Below, piece by piece: positions 1 to 6,786 of a stretch of DNA of 7,091 nt (within the stretch, counting starts at the first letter, position 1; every line of letters begins with the position of its first letter). The stretch is taken from the NCBI GenBank assembly GCA_012798365.1, contig JAAZNH010000219.1, positions 1-7,091 of the forward strand, written 5' to 3'. The position numbers were made by a program, and so were the translations under genes. Under the pieces are notes generated by a model, which saw only the letters and a list, made by a program, of their open reading frames with translations, did not search any database and was not told the origin of the DNA. The stretch comes from Methanomicrobiales archaeon (GTDB taxonomy: Archaea > Halobacteriota > Methanomicrobia > Methanomicrobiales > Methanospirillaceae).

Positions 1-511
1 GGTATACCAGATTGCAGAACGGATCGGCCTGACCACGGCTGGCGGTGTCGGGGATGCGCAGCAGCTCGCCCGCCTTATGACCGTTGAATGCAACCTGTAC
101 CAAATCCGCAGGTCCCGCGCCATCACGGTTGGTGCGACTGCAACCCTTCTCTCGAACTATCTGAACCAGAACCGGTATTACCCGTTCTATGTCCAGCTCC
201 TTGTCGGGGGCATTGACGAAACGGGCCCAAGCGTCTATTCGGTTGACGCAATGGGTGGTGCAACACGGGAAGAAGAGATTGTTGCAACCGGATCCGGCTC
301 GCCGATGGCATACGGTGTGCTTGAGGACCGGTTCAAGCCGGGCATGACCGAGGAGGAGGCGATCGAGCTTGCCGTCCGTGGCCTGAAGTCCGCGATGAAA
401 CGCGATGCCGGTTCCGGCGAAGGTATCCACGTTGTGGTAATCACCAGGGAAAAATACCAGGAGCTCAGCGAGGACCAGGTCAAAAAGTACCTCTCCAGAA
501 CCAATAACTGA
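1..511 (+). CDS. psmB: Proteasome beta subunit, 3' part (5' end outside window)
   Basis: This is the catalytic subunit of the archaeal 20S proteasome, the cytoplasmic barrel protease that degrades unfolded or targeted proteins. The open frame runs from base 2 to the TGA at 509-511 (169 codons); base 1 is the last base of a split codon. The internal ATG at 77 is not the real start, because the upstream codons already encode family sequence (VYQIAERIGLTTAGGVGDAQ). By comparison with the Thermoplasma subunit from memory, the window opens just after the position of catalytic Lys33, so Thr1, residue 17 and Lys33 lie off the left edge. Still visible are LLVGGID, the SGSP motif holding the Ser129 equivalent, and RDAGSG holding the Asp166 and Ser169 equivalents. 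About 35 mature residues plus any propeptide are missing. The aCPSF1 gene follows after 22 bp, an arrangement seen in many Euryarchaeota. Confidence 0.96.
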   Translation, partial: VYQIAERIGLTTAGGVGDAQQLARLMTVECNLYQIRRSRAITVGATATLLSNYLNQNRYYPFYVQLLVGGIDETGPSVYSVDAMGGATREEEIVATGSGSPMAYGVLEDRFKPGMTEEEAIELAVRGLKSAMKRDAGSGEGIHVVVITREKYQELSEDQVKKYLSRTNN

Positions 512-533
512 CTTTTTTTAGGACGACTTTTTT
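512..533 (+). promoter_or_regulatory. Two T-runs between psmB and aCPSF1 genes
   Basis: The 22-bp spacer consists of a run of seven T (513-519), a GC-richer heptamer AGGACGAC (520-527, with a weak GGA as possible ribosome binding site) and a second run of six T (528-533) that touches the ATG. T-runs on the coding strand are the usual archaeal termination signal, so part of the psmB transcript could end here. The position of the second run directly before the start codon is unusual, because it leaves little room for a Shine-Dalgarno element. The termination role is inferred. Confidence 0.4.
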
Positions 534-2453
534 ATGCAGATTGAAGAGCGATTGAAAGAACTCAGAGATAAGATCAATGAGAAGGTGCCCCGGGGCATCA
601 ACGTAACGCAGGTTGAATTCGAAGGCCCGGAGCTGGTCATTTACACTGACGATCCCAAGCGGTTTGCCGACGAGGCGGATCTTATCAAGATCCTTGCCCG
701 CGACTTACGCAAGCGCATCGTCGTCCGGCCCACCATCCTCGAAGACCCTGAAAAAGCGTATAATGAGATCAAGGCCGTTGTCCCGGAGACCGCCGGCATC
801 ACTGACATCTTTTTTGACGCAGATACCGGCGAAGTGTTGATCGAAGCCGAGAAACCCGGCGTTGTCATCGGCAAAAACGGGACAACCCTCCGGGATATCA
901 CCCGCCACATCGGCTGGACTCCCAAGGTTGTCCGGACCCCCCCGATCGAGAGTTCAACCGTCAAGCAGATCCGCCAATACCTCCGGTCTGTCAACGAGGA
1001 CCGCAAACAGTTCCTGCGCACCATCGGCCGGAGGATCCACCGCGACCTCCCCGGCAAGGACGAAGCCACCAAGGATGCCCCGAAAAAAGACCAGTGGCTC
1101 CGGGTGACAATGCTTGGCTGCTGCCGCGAAGTCGGCAGGGCGGCGTTCCTCCTCTCAACCCCCCACAGCAAAGTGCTCATCGACTGCGGGGAGAAACCTG
1201 ATAATGCCGGTGCAACGCCATACCTGTATGTCCCGGAGATCCACCCGCTTTCCCAGCTCGATGCAGTCGTCCTCACCCATGCTCACCTGGACCACTGCGC
1301 CCTCGTTCCGCTCCTGTACAAATACGGGTACGAAGGCCCGGTGTACTCAACGCCCCCCACCCGGGATCTCTCGGCGATGCTCCAGCTCGATTACCTCGAT
1401 GTCATCAACAAGGAGGACCGGAAGATCCCGTATTCCTCGAACGAAGTCAAGACCTACATCAAGCACTCCATCACCCTCAACTATGGCAGCGTGACCGATA
1501 TCGCGCCGGACATGAAACTCACGTTCCATAATGCCGGTCACATCCTGGGTTCGGCCATTGCCCATTTCCATGTCGGTGACGGTCAGTACAATATTGCATT
1601 CACCGGCGACTTCAATTACAGCAAGAGCCGTCTCTTCAACCAGGCTGTCAACCAGTTCCCCCGGCTTGAAGCCCTCTTCATGGAGAGCACGTACGGGGGC
1701 AGCAATGATTTCCAGCAGCCGCGTGCCGATGCTGAAGGCCGGCTGTACGAGACCATCAACAACGTCCTTAAGCGTGGCGGAAAAGTCATCATTCCGGCCT
1801 TCTCGGTCGGCCGTTCCCAGGAAGTCATGCTGGCCCTTGAAGAGGGTATGCGCCTTGAGAAGATTCCGAAGGTCAAGATCTACCTCGATGGCATGATCCG
1901 GGAAGCAACCGCGATCCACACGACCTACCCGGAGTACCTGAACACGGACCTGCGCAACCAGATCTTCCGCGAAGGCATGAACCCGTTCCTTGCCGAATGC
2001 TTCCAGCAGGTTGACTCCTCCGAGCTCCGCGAGAAGGTCATGAACGGCGACCCGTGCGTCATCATCTCCACAAGCGGCATGCTCAACGGCGGCCCGGTCA
2101 TGGAATACCTCCTCAACCTTGCACAGGACGAGAAGAACGCACTCGTCTTTGTCGGGTACCAGGCAGACGGGACGTACGGCCGCCGCATCCAGAAAGGCTG
2201 GCGCGAGGTCCCGATGGGCCGCAAGGGTACGATCACCATCAACCTTGAGATTGTTACGGTTGACGGATTCTCCGGCCACTCTGATCGCCGTCAGCTGATG
2301 AACTATATCGGCCAGATCCAGCCCCGTCCCGAGAAGATCTTCTGTATCCATGGGGATGAGAACAATACCATCGACCTTGCAAGCTCGATTTACAAACGCT
2401 ACCACATCGAGACACATTCCCCCATGAACCTCGAAACCTACCGCATGGTCTGA
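534..2453 (+). CDS. aCPSF1/FttA: KH–MBL–beta-CASP ribonuclease and transcription termination factor
   Basis: This is the archaeal homologue of CPSF73, a zinc-dependent endo/5'-3' exoribonuclease. It cleaves nascent RNA behind U-rich tracts and ends transcription (family knowledge: aCPSF1, also called FttA). The 639 residues match the usual family length. Domains: an N-terminal KH-like domain (about 1-70); a second KH domain (about 75-145) with GxxG loop GKNG at 113-116; and a metallo-beta-lactamase core from about 188 with the signature HAHLDH at 249-254, metal-ligand His336 (NAGHILGS) and Asp359 (TGDF). The beta-CASP insert begins near Glu384 (MESTYG) and includes PAFSVGRSQE (421-430) and STSGML (512-517). 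The C-terminal ligands are His582 (GFSGHSD) and His606 (IHGDEN). All expected catalytic residues are present, so the enzyme should be active. The gene ends in two adjacent in-frame stops (TGA TAA). It lies 22 bp after psmB and 7 bp before an MFS gene. Confidence 0.96.
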   Translation: MQIEERLKELRDKINEKVPRGINVTQVEFEGPELVIYTDDPKRFADEADLIKILARDLRKRIVVRPTILEDPEKAYNEIKAVVPETAGITDIFFDADTGEVLIEAEKPGVVIGKNGTTLRDITRHIGWTPKVVRTPPIESSTVKQIRQYLRSVNEDRKQFLRTIGRRIHRDLPGKDEATKDAPKKDQWLRVTMLGCCREVGRAAFLLSTPHSKVLIDCGEKPDNAGATPYLYVPEIHPLSQLDAVVLTHAHLDHCALVPLLYKYGYEGPVYSTPPTRDLSAMLQLDYLDVINKEDRKIPYSSNEVKTYIKHSITLNYGSVTDIAPDMKLTFHNAGHILGSAIAHFHVGDGQYNIAFTGDFNYSKSRLFNQAVNQFPRLEALFMESTYGGSNDFQQPRADAEGRLYETINNVLKRGGKVIIPAFSVGRSQEVMLALEEGMRLEKIPKVKIYLDGMIREATAIHTTYPEYLNTDLRNQIFREGMNPFLAECFQQVDSSELREKVMNGDPCVIISTSGMLNGGPVMEYLLNLAQDEKNALVFVGYQADGTYGRRIQKGWREVPMGRKGTITINLEIVTVDGFSGHSDRRQLMNYIGQIQPRPEKIFCIHGDENNTIDLASSIYKRYHIETHSPMNLETYRMV

Positions 2454-2460
2454 TAACGGG

Positions 2461-3579
2461 ATGGCCATGCGCCCCCACCTTACGCTTTTTCTGGGCATTT
2501 TTGCTGTGATGGCGTTATCAAATGCCATTGTTCCCGTTCTCCCGGTCTATGATCCGAGCTCCGGCCTGCAGGGGATGATCTACTCGGCCTATTTCCTTGG
2601 TGCATTTTTCCTCACGCTCCCGGCCGGGATGATGTCGGACCGGTTCGGCCGGGTCCCGTTCATCCGCCTCGGCCTGGCCCTGACGGTAACAAGCGGCATC
2701 TTTCTCACCATGGCCACCGGGCCTGTCCCGGTCCTTACTCTCCGGTTCCTCGAAGGAATGGGTGCCGGCCTCTTTGTTGCCGCAGCCATGTCCAGCGTGA
2801 ATTCTGATCCGGATCATATCCGTATGAGCGGGTGGCTTATGGCGTCGCTCAATTTCGGTCTTATTGCAGGACTTCTTGGAGCTGGCTGGCTTGCCTCCGC
2901 CCTCACCTTCCCGGCAGCCGGCCTCCTGCTCTTCACGCTCATTGCCATCGTCCCATCCCTCACCGCGTTCTTCATCCGGGATGCCCCCATCATCCACGGC
3001 CGGCCGGAACCTGATTCCGTGTCTGCCTATGTTGTCCAGTACCGCTGGCTTTTGGTTTCCTCGCTCATCCTCATCGGAGTAACCGGTGTACTGACGTCCC
3101 TGTACCCGGACTATTCGGGTGCCTCACCGGATGTTCTTGCCCTCTGGATTGCCGGCATGAATGTTGCAACGATTGCAGCAGTCATGATCTATTCCCGGAC
3201 TACGGTCCACCCGGTACCGGTAATCCGCTGGTCTGCCATCCTCATGGGCATTTTTGTCCTCATCTCTTTTTACTCGCCCCCCGGGTTCCTTGTCATCGGG
3301 GCCCTTGCCGGTATTGTCATGATCGCCCAGATGGCCTATCTTGCAAAAGTCCACGAGCACCAGGGTACCGTGATGGGTCTCTTCTCGACAACCAGTTACC
3401 TGGGAATGGCACTCATGCCGCCTGCGGCCGGTTTTGTTGCAGACAGCCAGGGTTTTTTTGCCGCGTTCCTCCTCACAGCGCTCTGTGCAGGGTTTGTGGC
3501 AGTCACGATCGGGCGTTGTACCTGTGCCGGAGGTTCCCTGGAAGACCCGGGGGAGCCCGGCAGGGGAAATGAGCAATAG
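2461..3579 (+). CDS. Major facilitator superfamily transporter, substrate unknown
   Basis: This is a polytopic membrane protein of 372 residues that should move a small solute across the cytoplasmic membrane by proton coupling or uniport. The MFS signature between helices 2 and 3 is clear: GMMSDRFGR at about 56-64. Hydrophobic stretches fit twelve helices in two sets of six (about 8-29, 36-55, 66-86, 90-112, 123-140, 147-163; then 195-213, 224-245, 257-273, 275-294, 303-325, 330-350). A hydrophilic loop (about 164-194) separates the halves, as is typical. The last 20 or so residues are a Gly/Glu-rich cytoplasmic tail. Start choice: ATG at 2461 or ATG at 2467 (two codons later); neither has a strong ribosome binding site. 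The gap of 7 bp after aCPSF1 suggests readthrough from that gene. The sequence shows no trait that identifies the substrate. Drug efflux is a common default guess but is not supported here. Confidence 0.88.
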   Translation: MAMRPHLTLFLGIFAVMALSNAIVPVLPVYDPSSGLQGMIYSAYFLGAFFLTLPAGMMSDRFGRVPFIRLGLALTVTSGIFLTMATGPVPVLTLRFLEGMGAGLFVAAAMSSVNSDPDHIRMSGWLMASLNFGLIAGLLGAGWLASALTFPAAGLLLFTLIAIVPSLTAFFIRDAPIIHGRPEPDSVSAYVVQYRWLLVSSLILIGVTGVLTSLYPDYSGASPDVLALWIAGMNVATIAAVMIYSRTTVHPVPVIRWSAILMGIFVLISFYSPPGFLVIGALAGIVMIAQMAYLAKVHEHQGTVMGLFSTTSYLGMALMPPAAGFVADSQGFFAAFLLTALCAGFVAVTIGRCTCAGGSLEDPGEPGRGNEQ

Positions 3580-3608
3580 ATTCATCTGCGATTAAGGGAA
3601 ATTTCGTC

Positions 3609-3624
3609 ATGAGAACATGAGAAC
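3609..3624 (+). repeat. Tandem octamer ATGAGAAC duplicated at the TPR gene start
   Basis: ATGAGAAC occurs twice back to back (3609-3616 and 3617-3624). The second copy carries the start of the TPR gene. The first copy opens a tiny reading frame of three codons (Met-Arg-Thr) whose TGA (3618-3620) overlaps the real ATG as ATGA. The purine stretch GGGA (3596-3599) is 9 nt from the first ATG and 17 nt from the second, so it is spaced better for the first. Confidence 0.6.
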
Positions 3625-4618
3625 AATTCTTTTCGCACTTATCCTCATCTTTTCCCTCGTGCTCATTCCGGCGGTTTCTGCTGAAGACGCCCTCGAATGG
3701 TACACAAAAGCCCAGAATGCAGCATCAGCAGGGAACTACAATGAGGCGATAACCTTCTACAATAACGCCCTGTCCCTTGACCCGGACTATGCCGCAGCTC
3801 TCTCCGGGAAAGCGGTGGTCCTGAACCAGCAGAAAAAATATTCAGAAGCGCTGGAAATGGCAGACAAGGCGCTCGCACTCCGTGCCACGGACCCCAATGC
3901 CCTGAATGCACGGGCCCTTGCCCTCTTTGGCATGATGAATTACAATGCTTCGGTTAAAGCGTATAACGATCTCTTTACGGTCCAGGTGAACCGGGTTGAT
4001 GCGTACTGCAACCAGGGGTACGCGTATTTCCAGCAGGGTATGTATGCAGAGGCTATCTCTCCCTACGACCGGTGCACCTCAATGGATCCGCTCAACTTCA
4101 TGTCATGGAATTACAAAGGGCTCGCGTACATGGGAATTGGTAAGTATGAAATGGCCCTTAATGCATTTGATCAGGCAACGGTCGTGACCGTCTCGAATGC
4201 AACGGTCTGGAACAACAAGGGCGAAGCTCTGGTTGCGCTTAACAAGCCGCAGGACGCACTGCAGTGCTTTAACAAGGCTCTCGGCATCGATCCGAACTTT
4301 ACAAAGGCAAAGGCCAACAAGGAGAGCGTAATGGGCAAACAGCAGGTGGTCAATATCTCCGGCACCATCACGCCGGTCCCGACTATCAGCCGCATCGGCA
4401 CCTTCTGGACAACCGCAACTCCGGTTCTCACGCCAACAGAAGCGATCGCCCTGCCCCCCGGGGATCAGCCGACCCCCGGTCCGGGGGAGACCGGGTCCGG
4501 CTCGCAGCCTGCAACAACGGTCCCGAAACGGACGACCTACTCACCCCTCTCCCCGCTGACAATCATCGGGGCACTGGCTGGAGTTGGCTGCATCGCGGTA
4601 TATCTGAGAAGACAGTAA
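3617..4618 (+). CDS. Exported TPR-repeat protein with Thr/Pro-rich stalk and C-terminal membrane anchor
   Basis: This 333-residue protein is probably held on the outer face of the cell membrane, where TPR domains bind partner proteins. Residues 1-22 are a classic signal peptide (short basic start, hydrophobic core, cleavage likely after AVSA). Six TPR units follow in perfect 34-residue register: 25-58, 59-92, 93-126, 127-160, 161-194 and 195-228. Repeats 1 and 6 show the typical A..L.P endings (ALSLDPDY, ALGIDPNF), and a capping helix follows to about 242. Residues 247-308 form a linker rich in Thr, Pro, Ser and Gly. The C-terminus is one hydrophobic helix (about 312-330) ending in RRQ, a tail typical of membrane-anchored or sortase-like processed archaeal surface proteins. 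N-glycosylation sequons occur at Asn110, Asn194, Asn227 and Asn246. The start ATG is 37 bp after the MFS stop. The binding partner is unknown. Confidence 0.9.
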   Translation: MRTILFALILIFSLVLIPAVSAEDALEWYTKAQNAASAGNYNEAITFYNNALSLDPDYAAALSGKAVVLNQQKKYSEALEMADKALALRATDPNALNARALALFGMMNYNASVKAYNDLFTVQVNRVDAYCNQGYAYFQQGMYAEAISPYDRCTSMDPLNFMSWNYKGLAYMGIGKYEMALNAFDQATVVTVSNATVWNNKGEALVALNKPQDALQCFNKALGIDPNFTKAKANKESVMGKQQVVNISGTITPVPTISRIGTFWTTATPVLTPTEAIALPPGDQPTPGPGETGSGSQPATTVPKRTTYSPLSPLTIIGALAGVGCIAVYLRRQ

Positions 4619-4653
4619 GAAAAAAAAAGGAAATAAAATAAAAAAACTCTTTT
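4619..4653 (-). terminator. U-rich terminator for the leftward M20 transcript
   Basis: The 35 bp between the two convergent stops is almost pure A on the + strand (eight A at 4621-4628, six at 4641-4646, with AAATAAAATA between). The leftward transcript therefore leaves the M20 gene into several long U-runs, the standard archaeal termination signal and the type of site that aCPSF1 acts on. The rightward TPR transcript meets only five T (4650-4654) here, so its end is less well marked and it may run into antisense of the M20 gene. Confidence 0.7.
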
Positions 4654-5835
4654 TCAGACCGTTGTCCCGGCATACTGGTGCAGGATACGGCCGTATATTT
4701 CCGCAGCCTTCTCAAGGGATTCTATCCGGACCCGTTCATCGATCGCATGGAGGAGCGTAAGCTCGCCGGGACCGTATTCGATCACATCATACCCGAACTT
4801 CCTCAGGTGCCGTGCATCGCTTGCCGCCCACTGGACAATCGGGAATACCTCTCCGCTATACGTCTGCCGGATCGCGTCACAGGTCCGGTTGACGATTGTG
4901 CAGTCTGACGGGGTTAGGGTGGGCTCGTGGGACTCGTGGCCAAGAATCGTTCCCGTGCCGGCATGGGCTCTGACCCTGGCCTGGAGGTCGGTAATCTTCA
5001 CGCCCCACGGGATCCGGAATTCCATTTCAAGGTTGCAGTGCTGGGCAACAACATTGGACTTCTCGCCGCCGGATATCGTCCCGGGATTGAAGGTCACCCG
5101 TTTGAGGACGCTCTGGGCCATGGGAAGGGAGAGTTCCTGTGCAAGGACCCCGGACGATTGCCGGATAATCTCTTCAAGGTGTGGGTCGACCGGGTGCTCT
5201 TCTTCATAGACCGTCCTGATGGAGGAAAGGAACTGCATGGCTTCCATGATGGCACTGGTGCCGACAGCCGGGTAGAGCGATCCATGGGCCGGCCGGCCGG
5301 TGAACGCGAGGTTGATGCGCATGAGCCCCTTCTGCCCGATATTCGGGTGACGGGCCGGTGTCGGCTCTGCGATAATGCAGTCACACGGGCCGGGGAGGGC
5401 GTGCTCGCGCAGCAGCCGCTGGATCCCATTCTCGCTGCCGGTCTCTTCGTCGCAGACAAACACGAGGTTCGCGGGAAGTTTCGCTCCGGTGTTGACGAAT
5501 GTTTCCGCTGCTGAAAGGATCGCAGCACACCCGCCTTTCATGTCGGTTGACCCGCGCCCGTGCACAAACTCATCATCGATGATGCCCGAGAACGGCGGTT
5601 TTTTCCAGCCGGAGTCCATGGCCGGAACGACATCGACATGCCCGCAGAACATCAGGTTCCCTGCCGGTTGCCGGGTGACAAGGTTGTCCTGGCCGTCCGC
5701 TGTACCGATGATCTGGCACGGAATCCCAAGACCGTCAAGGAACGTGCGGATGTACTCGATGCATTCGGTTGTCCGGCTGGGCGGGTTCTCGGTCTTGATC
5801 TTCACAAGATCTGAACAGATACGGCTGACCTGCAT
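4654..5835 (-). CDS. M20 family metallopeptidase/deacylase (ArgE/DapE/ACY1 group)
   Basis: This is a zinc-dependent cytoplasmic hydrolase of 393 residues, a normal length for M20 enzymes that split amide bonds of N-acylated amino acids or small peptides. The two-metal site is complete by motif: His66 and Asp68 in CGHVDVVP, Asp98 in GRGSTDMKGG, the Glu130-Glu131 pair in CDEETGS, Glu157 in AEPT and His363 near the C-terminus (LLHAIDE). The lid/dimerisation domain (about 172-290) holds RPAHGS with the conserved His184. It is often annotated as succinyl-diaminopimelate desuccinylase or acetylornithine deacetylase. The sequence alone does not decide the substrate, and no lysine or arginine gene lies beside it. 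The ATG at 5835-5833 has AGGA 9 nt upstream and GGAGG 14 nt upstream. It follows the unknown gene by 21 bp, so the two are likely co-transcribed. Confidence 0.88.
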   Translation of the reverse strand: MQVSRICSDLVKIKTENPPSRTTECIEYIRTFLDGLGIPCQIIGTADGQDNLVTRQPAGNLMFCGHVDVVPAMDSGWKKPPFSGIIDDEFVHGRGSTDMKGGCAAILSAAETFVNTGAKLPANLVFVCDEETGSENGIQRLLREHALPGPCDCIIAEPTPARHPNIGQKGLMRINLAFTGRPAHGSLYPAVGTSAIMEAMQFLSSIRTVYEEEHPVDPHLEEIIRQSSGVLAQELSLPMAQSVLKRVTFNPGTISGGEKSNVVAQHCNLEMEFRIPWGVKITDLQARVRAHAGTGTILGHESHEPTLTPSDCTIVNRTCDAIRQTYSGEVFPIVQWAASDARHLRKFGYDVIEYGPGELTLLHAIDERVRIESLEKAAEIYGRILHQYAGTTV

Positions 5836-5856
5836 GGTGGTGTTTCCTGCCTCCGT

Positions 5857-6360
5857 TTATGCCTTGGTGCAATACGCCGCAAAGAGCCTTCCCAGTGAGG
5901 CATCGTCATAAATGCTTTTTAAGAAATCCGGATCAAAGAACTCGTCGATCATGGCATAGAAATACTTCACCGGGACCGGCGATTTGCTGTCCGGGTCAAG
6001 GACAATCCGGAAGCTCCGGTAGCTGGCCTCATCCTCGCTGTCGTAGATCATCTGCCAGAGGGATGGCAGAGTCTCGAATTTTTCCTTGTGGTTATCCCGC
6101 AGCCAGTTGATGAACCCGGGGAATTTTGGCCGGTCACCTTTCTTCTCCTCCTCCACTCTCCACCGGAGATATTCTGCTCCCATGATATTTTTGGGGGATG
6201 CGTAATTATAGGCATAGATACCCGCGGTATAATCGATGTGTGCAAGCGAGTCGATGACGTAAAAATACAAAACTTTGTTGAACCCGCTGGTGTCCTGGAG
6301 CATCAGGTTTTTCTCGTACAGGTAATCGAGGACTTGTAAAAATTCATTCTCTTCCGGCAT
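5857..6360 (-). CDS. Uncharacterised acidic, aromatic-rich protein
   Basis: I do not recognise this protein. From the ATG at 6360-6358 it has 167 residues. A TTG at 6411-6409 in the same frame would add 17 more (beginning MCQYGNVF). I prefer the ATG because TTG starts are rarer and the first predicted helix (PEENEFLQVLDYLYEK) begins right after it, but neither start has a good ribosome binding site, so the choice is open. The protein has many Tyr, Phe and Asp/Glu, only one Cys near its end, no signal peptide and no clear membrane helix, so it should be a soluble cytoplasmic protein. Notable segments are LYFYVIDSLAHIDYTAGIYAYNY (23 residues, here broken by Asp and His) at about 31-53, a charged stretch EEEKKGDRPK at about 70-79, and VKYFYAMIDEFFDPDFL at about 121-137. 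Codon use is like that of its neighbours. It sits 21 bp upstream of the M20 gene and probably shares its promoter. Confidence 0.75.
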   Translation of the reverse strand: MPEENEFLQVLDYLYEKNLMLQDTSGFNKVLYFYVIDSLAHIDYTAGIYAYNYASPKNIMGAEYLRWRVEEEKKGDRPKFPGFINWLRDNHKEKFETLPSLWQMIYDSEDEASYRSFRIVLDPDSKSPVPVKYFYAMIDEFFDPDFLKSIYDDASLGRLFAAYCTKA

Positions 6361-6446
6361 ATTCCGGTAGGTTCGATGCGGGATTGTAAATACGTTGCCG
6401 TACTGGCACAAGCATGGGTAAAAAAAACCTATTCAGCCCGCCTGCC

Positions 6447-6454
6447 TATTATAA
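6447..6454 (-). promoter_or_regulatory. TATA-like box for the unknown gene–M20 operon
   Basis: Read leftward, the strand gives TTATAATA, close to the archaeal TATA consensus, in an otherwise GC-richer stretch. A start site some 22-27 bp downstream would fall near 6425. That leaves a leader of about 14 nt to the TTG at 6411 or about 65 nt to the ATG at 6360. No clear BRE is visible. The element is nearly symmetrical, so it could also serve rightward transcription. Confidence 0.4.
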
Positions 6455-6572
6455 GACGGGATACACTGAGGTCTCACGGGTATGTACCGTGGAAGATGCC
6501 GGTCCTGGCCTTATCCGTGGTGGTCTGTTCCGGCCCGATCCGATTCTGCCCGACCCAACCGGGAACATTTCC

Positions 6573-6592
6573 ATCGCGATCACGATCGCGAT
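6573..6592. repeat. Perfect inverted repeat, 9-bp arms
   Basis: The arms are ATCGCGATC and GATCGCGAT with only AC between them. The spacer is too short for a stable RNA loop without opening a pair or more, so a DNA-binding dyad or a small cruciform is as likely as an RNA hairpin. GATCGCGATC recurs as a palindrome at 6848-6857. Confidence 0.75.
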
Positions 6593-6594
6593 TC

Positions 6595-6616
6595 GAAGAA
6601 ACCCGGCGGTTTCTTC
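6595..6616. repeat. Perfect inverted repeat, 9-bp arms and 4-nt loop
   Basis: The arms GAAGAAACC (6595-6603) and GGTTTCTTC (6608-6616) flank the loop CGGC. The geometry is ideal for an RNA hairpin. A close relative lies 15 bp further on. Confidence 0.8.
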
Positions 6617-6630
6617 TCATCCTCCAGGTC

Positions 6631-6651
6631 GAAGAACCCGGCATGTTCTTC
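6631..6651. repeat. Perfect inverted repeat, 7-bp arms, related to the preceding one
   Basis: The arms GAAGAAC (6631-6637) and GTTCTTC (6645-6651) flank CCGGCAT. Both arms and the CCGGC of the loop resemble the hairpin at 6595-6616, so the two look like diverged copies of one element. Confidence 0.75.
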
Positions 6652-6733
6652 TTCTGTCTCAAGTCTGACGACCTTCGACATTCTGATGACCTGTCAGATT
6701 CAAAGACCGGTCCGGATCGATCGAGCCTTGGTT

Positions 6734-6758
6734 TTTTTTCAATCGAATCCGGATTGAA
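6734..6758 (+). repeat. 25-bp repeat, isolated left-most copy
   Basis: This copy differs at only four of 25 positions from the copy at 6893-6917. It contains CAATCGAATCCGGATTGAA, and its outer parts TTTTCAATC and GATTGAAAA form a 9-bp inverted repeat, so it can fold on itself. Confidence 0.75.
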
Positions 6759-6761
6759 AAG

Positions 6762-6786
6762 GCTGAAACTGCCACGCAGTTTCAGC
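6762..6786 (+). repeat. Hairpin, 10-bp perfect arms
   Basis: The arms GCTGAAACTG (6762-6771) and CAGTTTCAGC (6777-6786) flank CCACG. It abuts the next hairpin directly, with no base between them. Confidence 0.8.

Noticed and set aside
77..511. Complete gene starting at the ATG at 77
   Set aside because: The frame is open to the left edge and the upstream codons encode conserved proteasome beta sequence, so this is an internal Met of a gene cut by the window.
1347..2528. Long antisense open frame (393 codons) across aCPSF1
   Set aside because: Its codon boundaries coincide with those of the sense gene, a known source of spurious long frames in GC-rich coding DNA. The translation resembles no protein, and the sense gene is fully accounted for.
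4889..5911. + strand open frames opposite the M20 gene
   Set aside because: They overlap each other and the complete M20 motifs lie on the other strand; the translations show no domain.
6656..6700. C/D box small RNA
   Set aside because: CTGA and TGATGA motifs occur here (about 6664 and 6684), but the order and spacing do not give a full C, D', C', D set with terminal stem.
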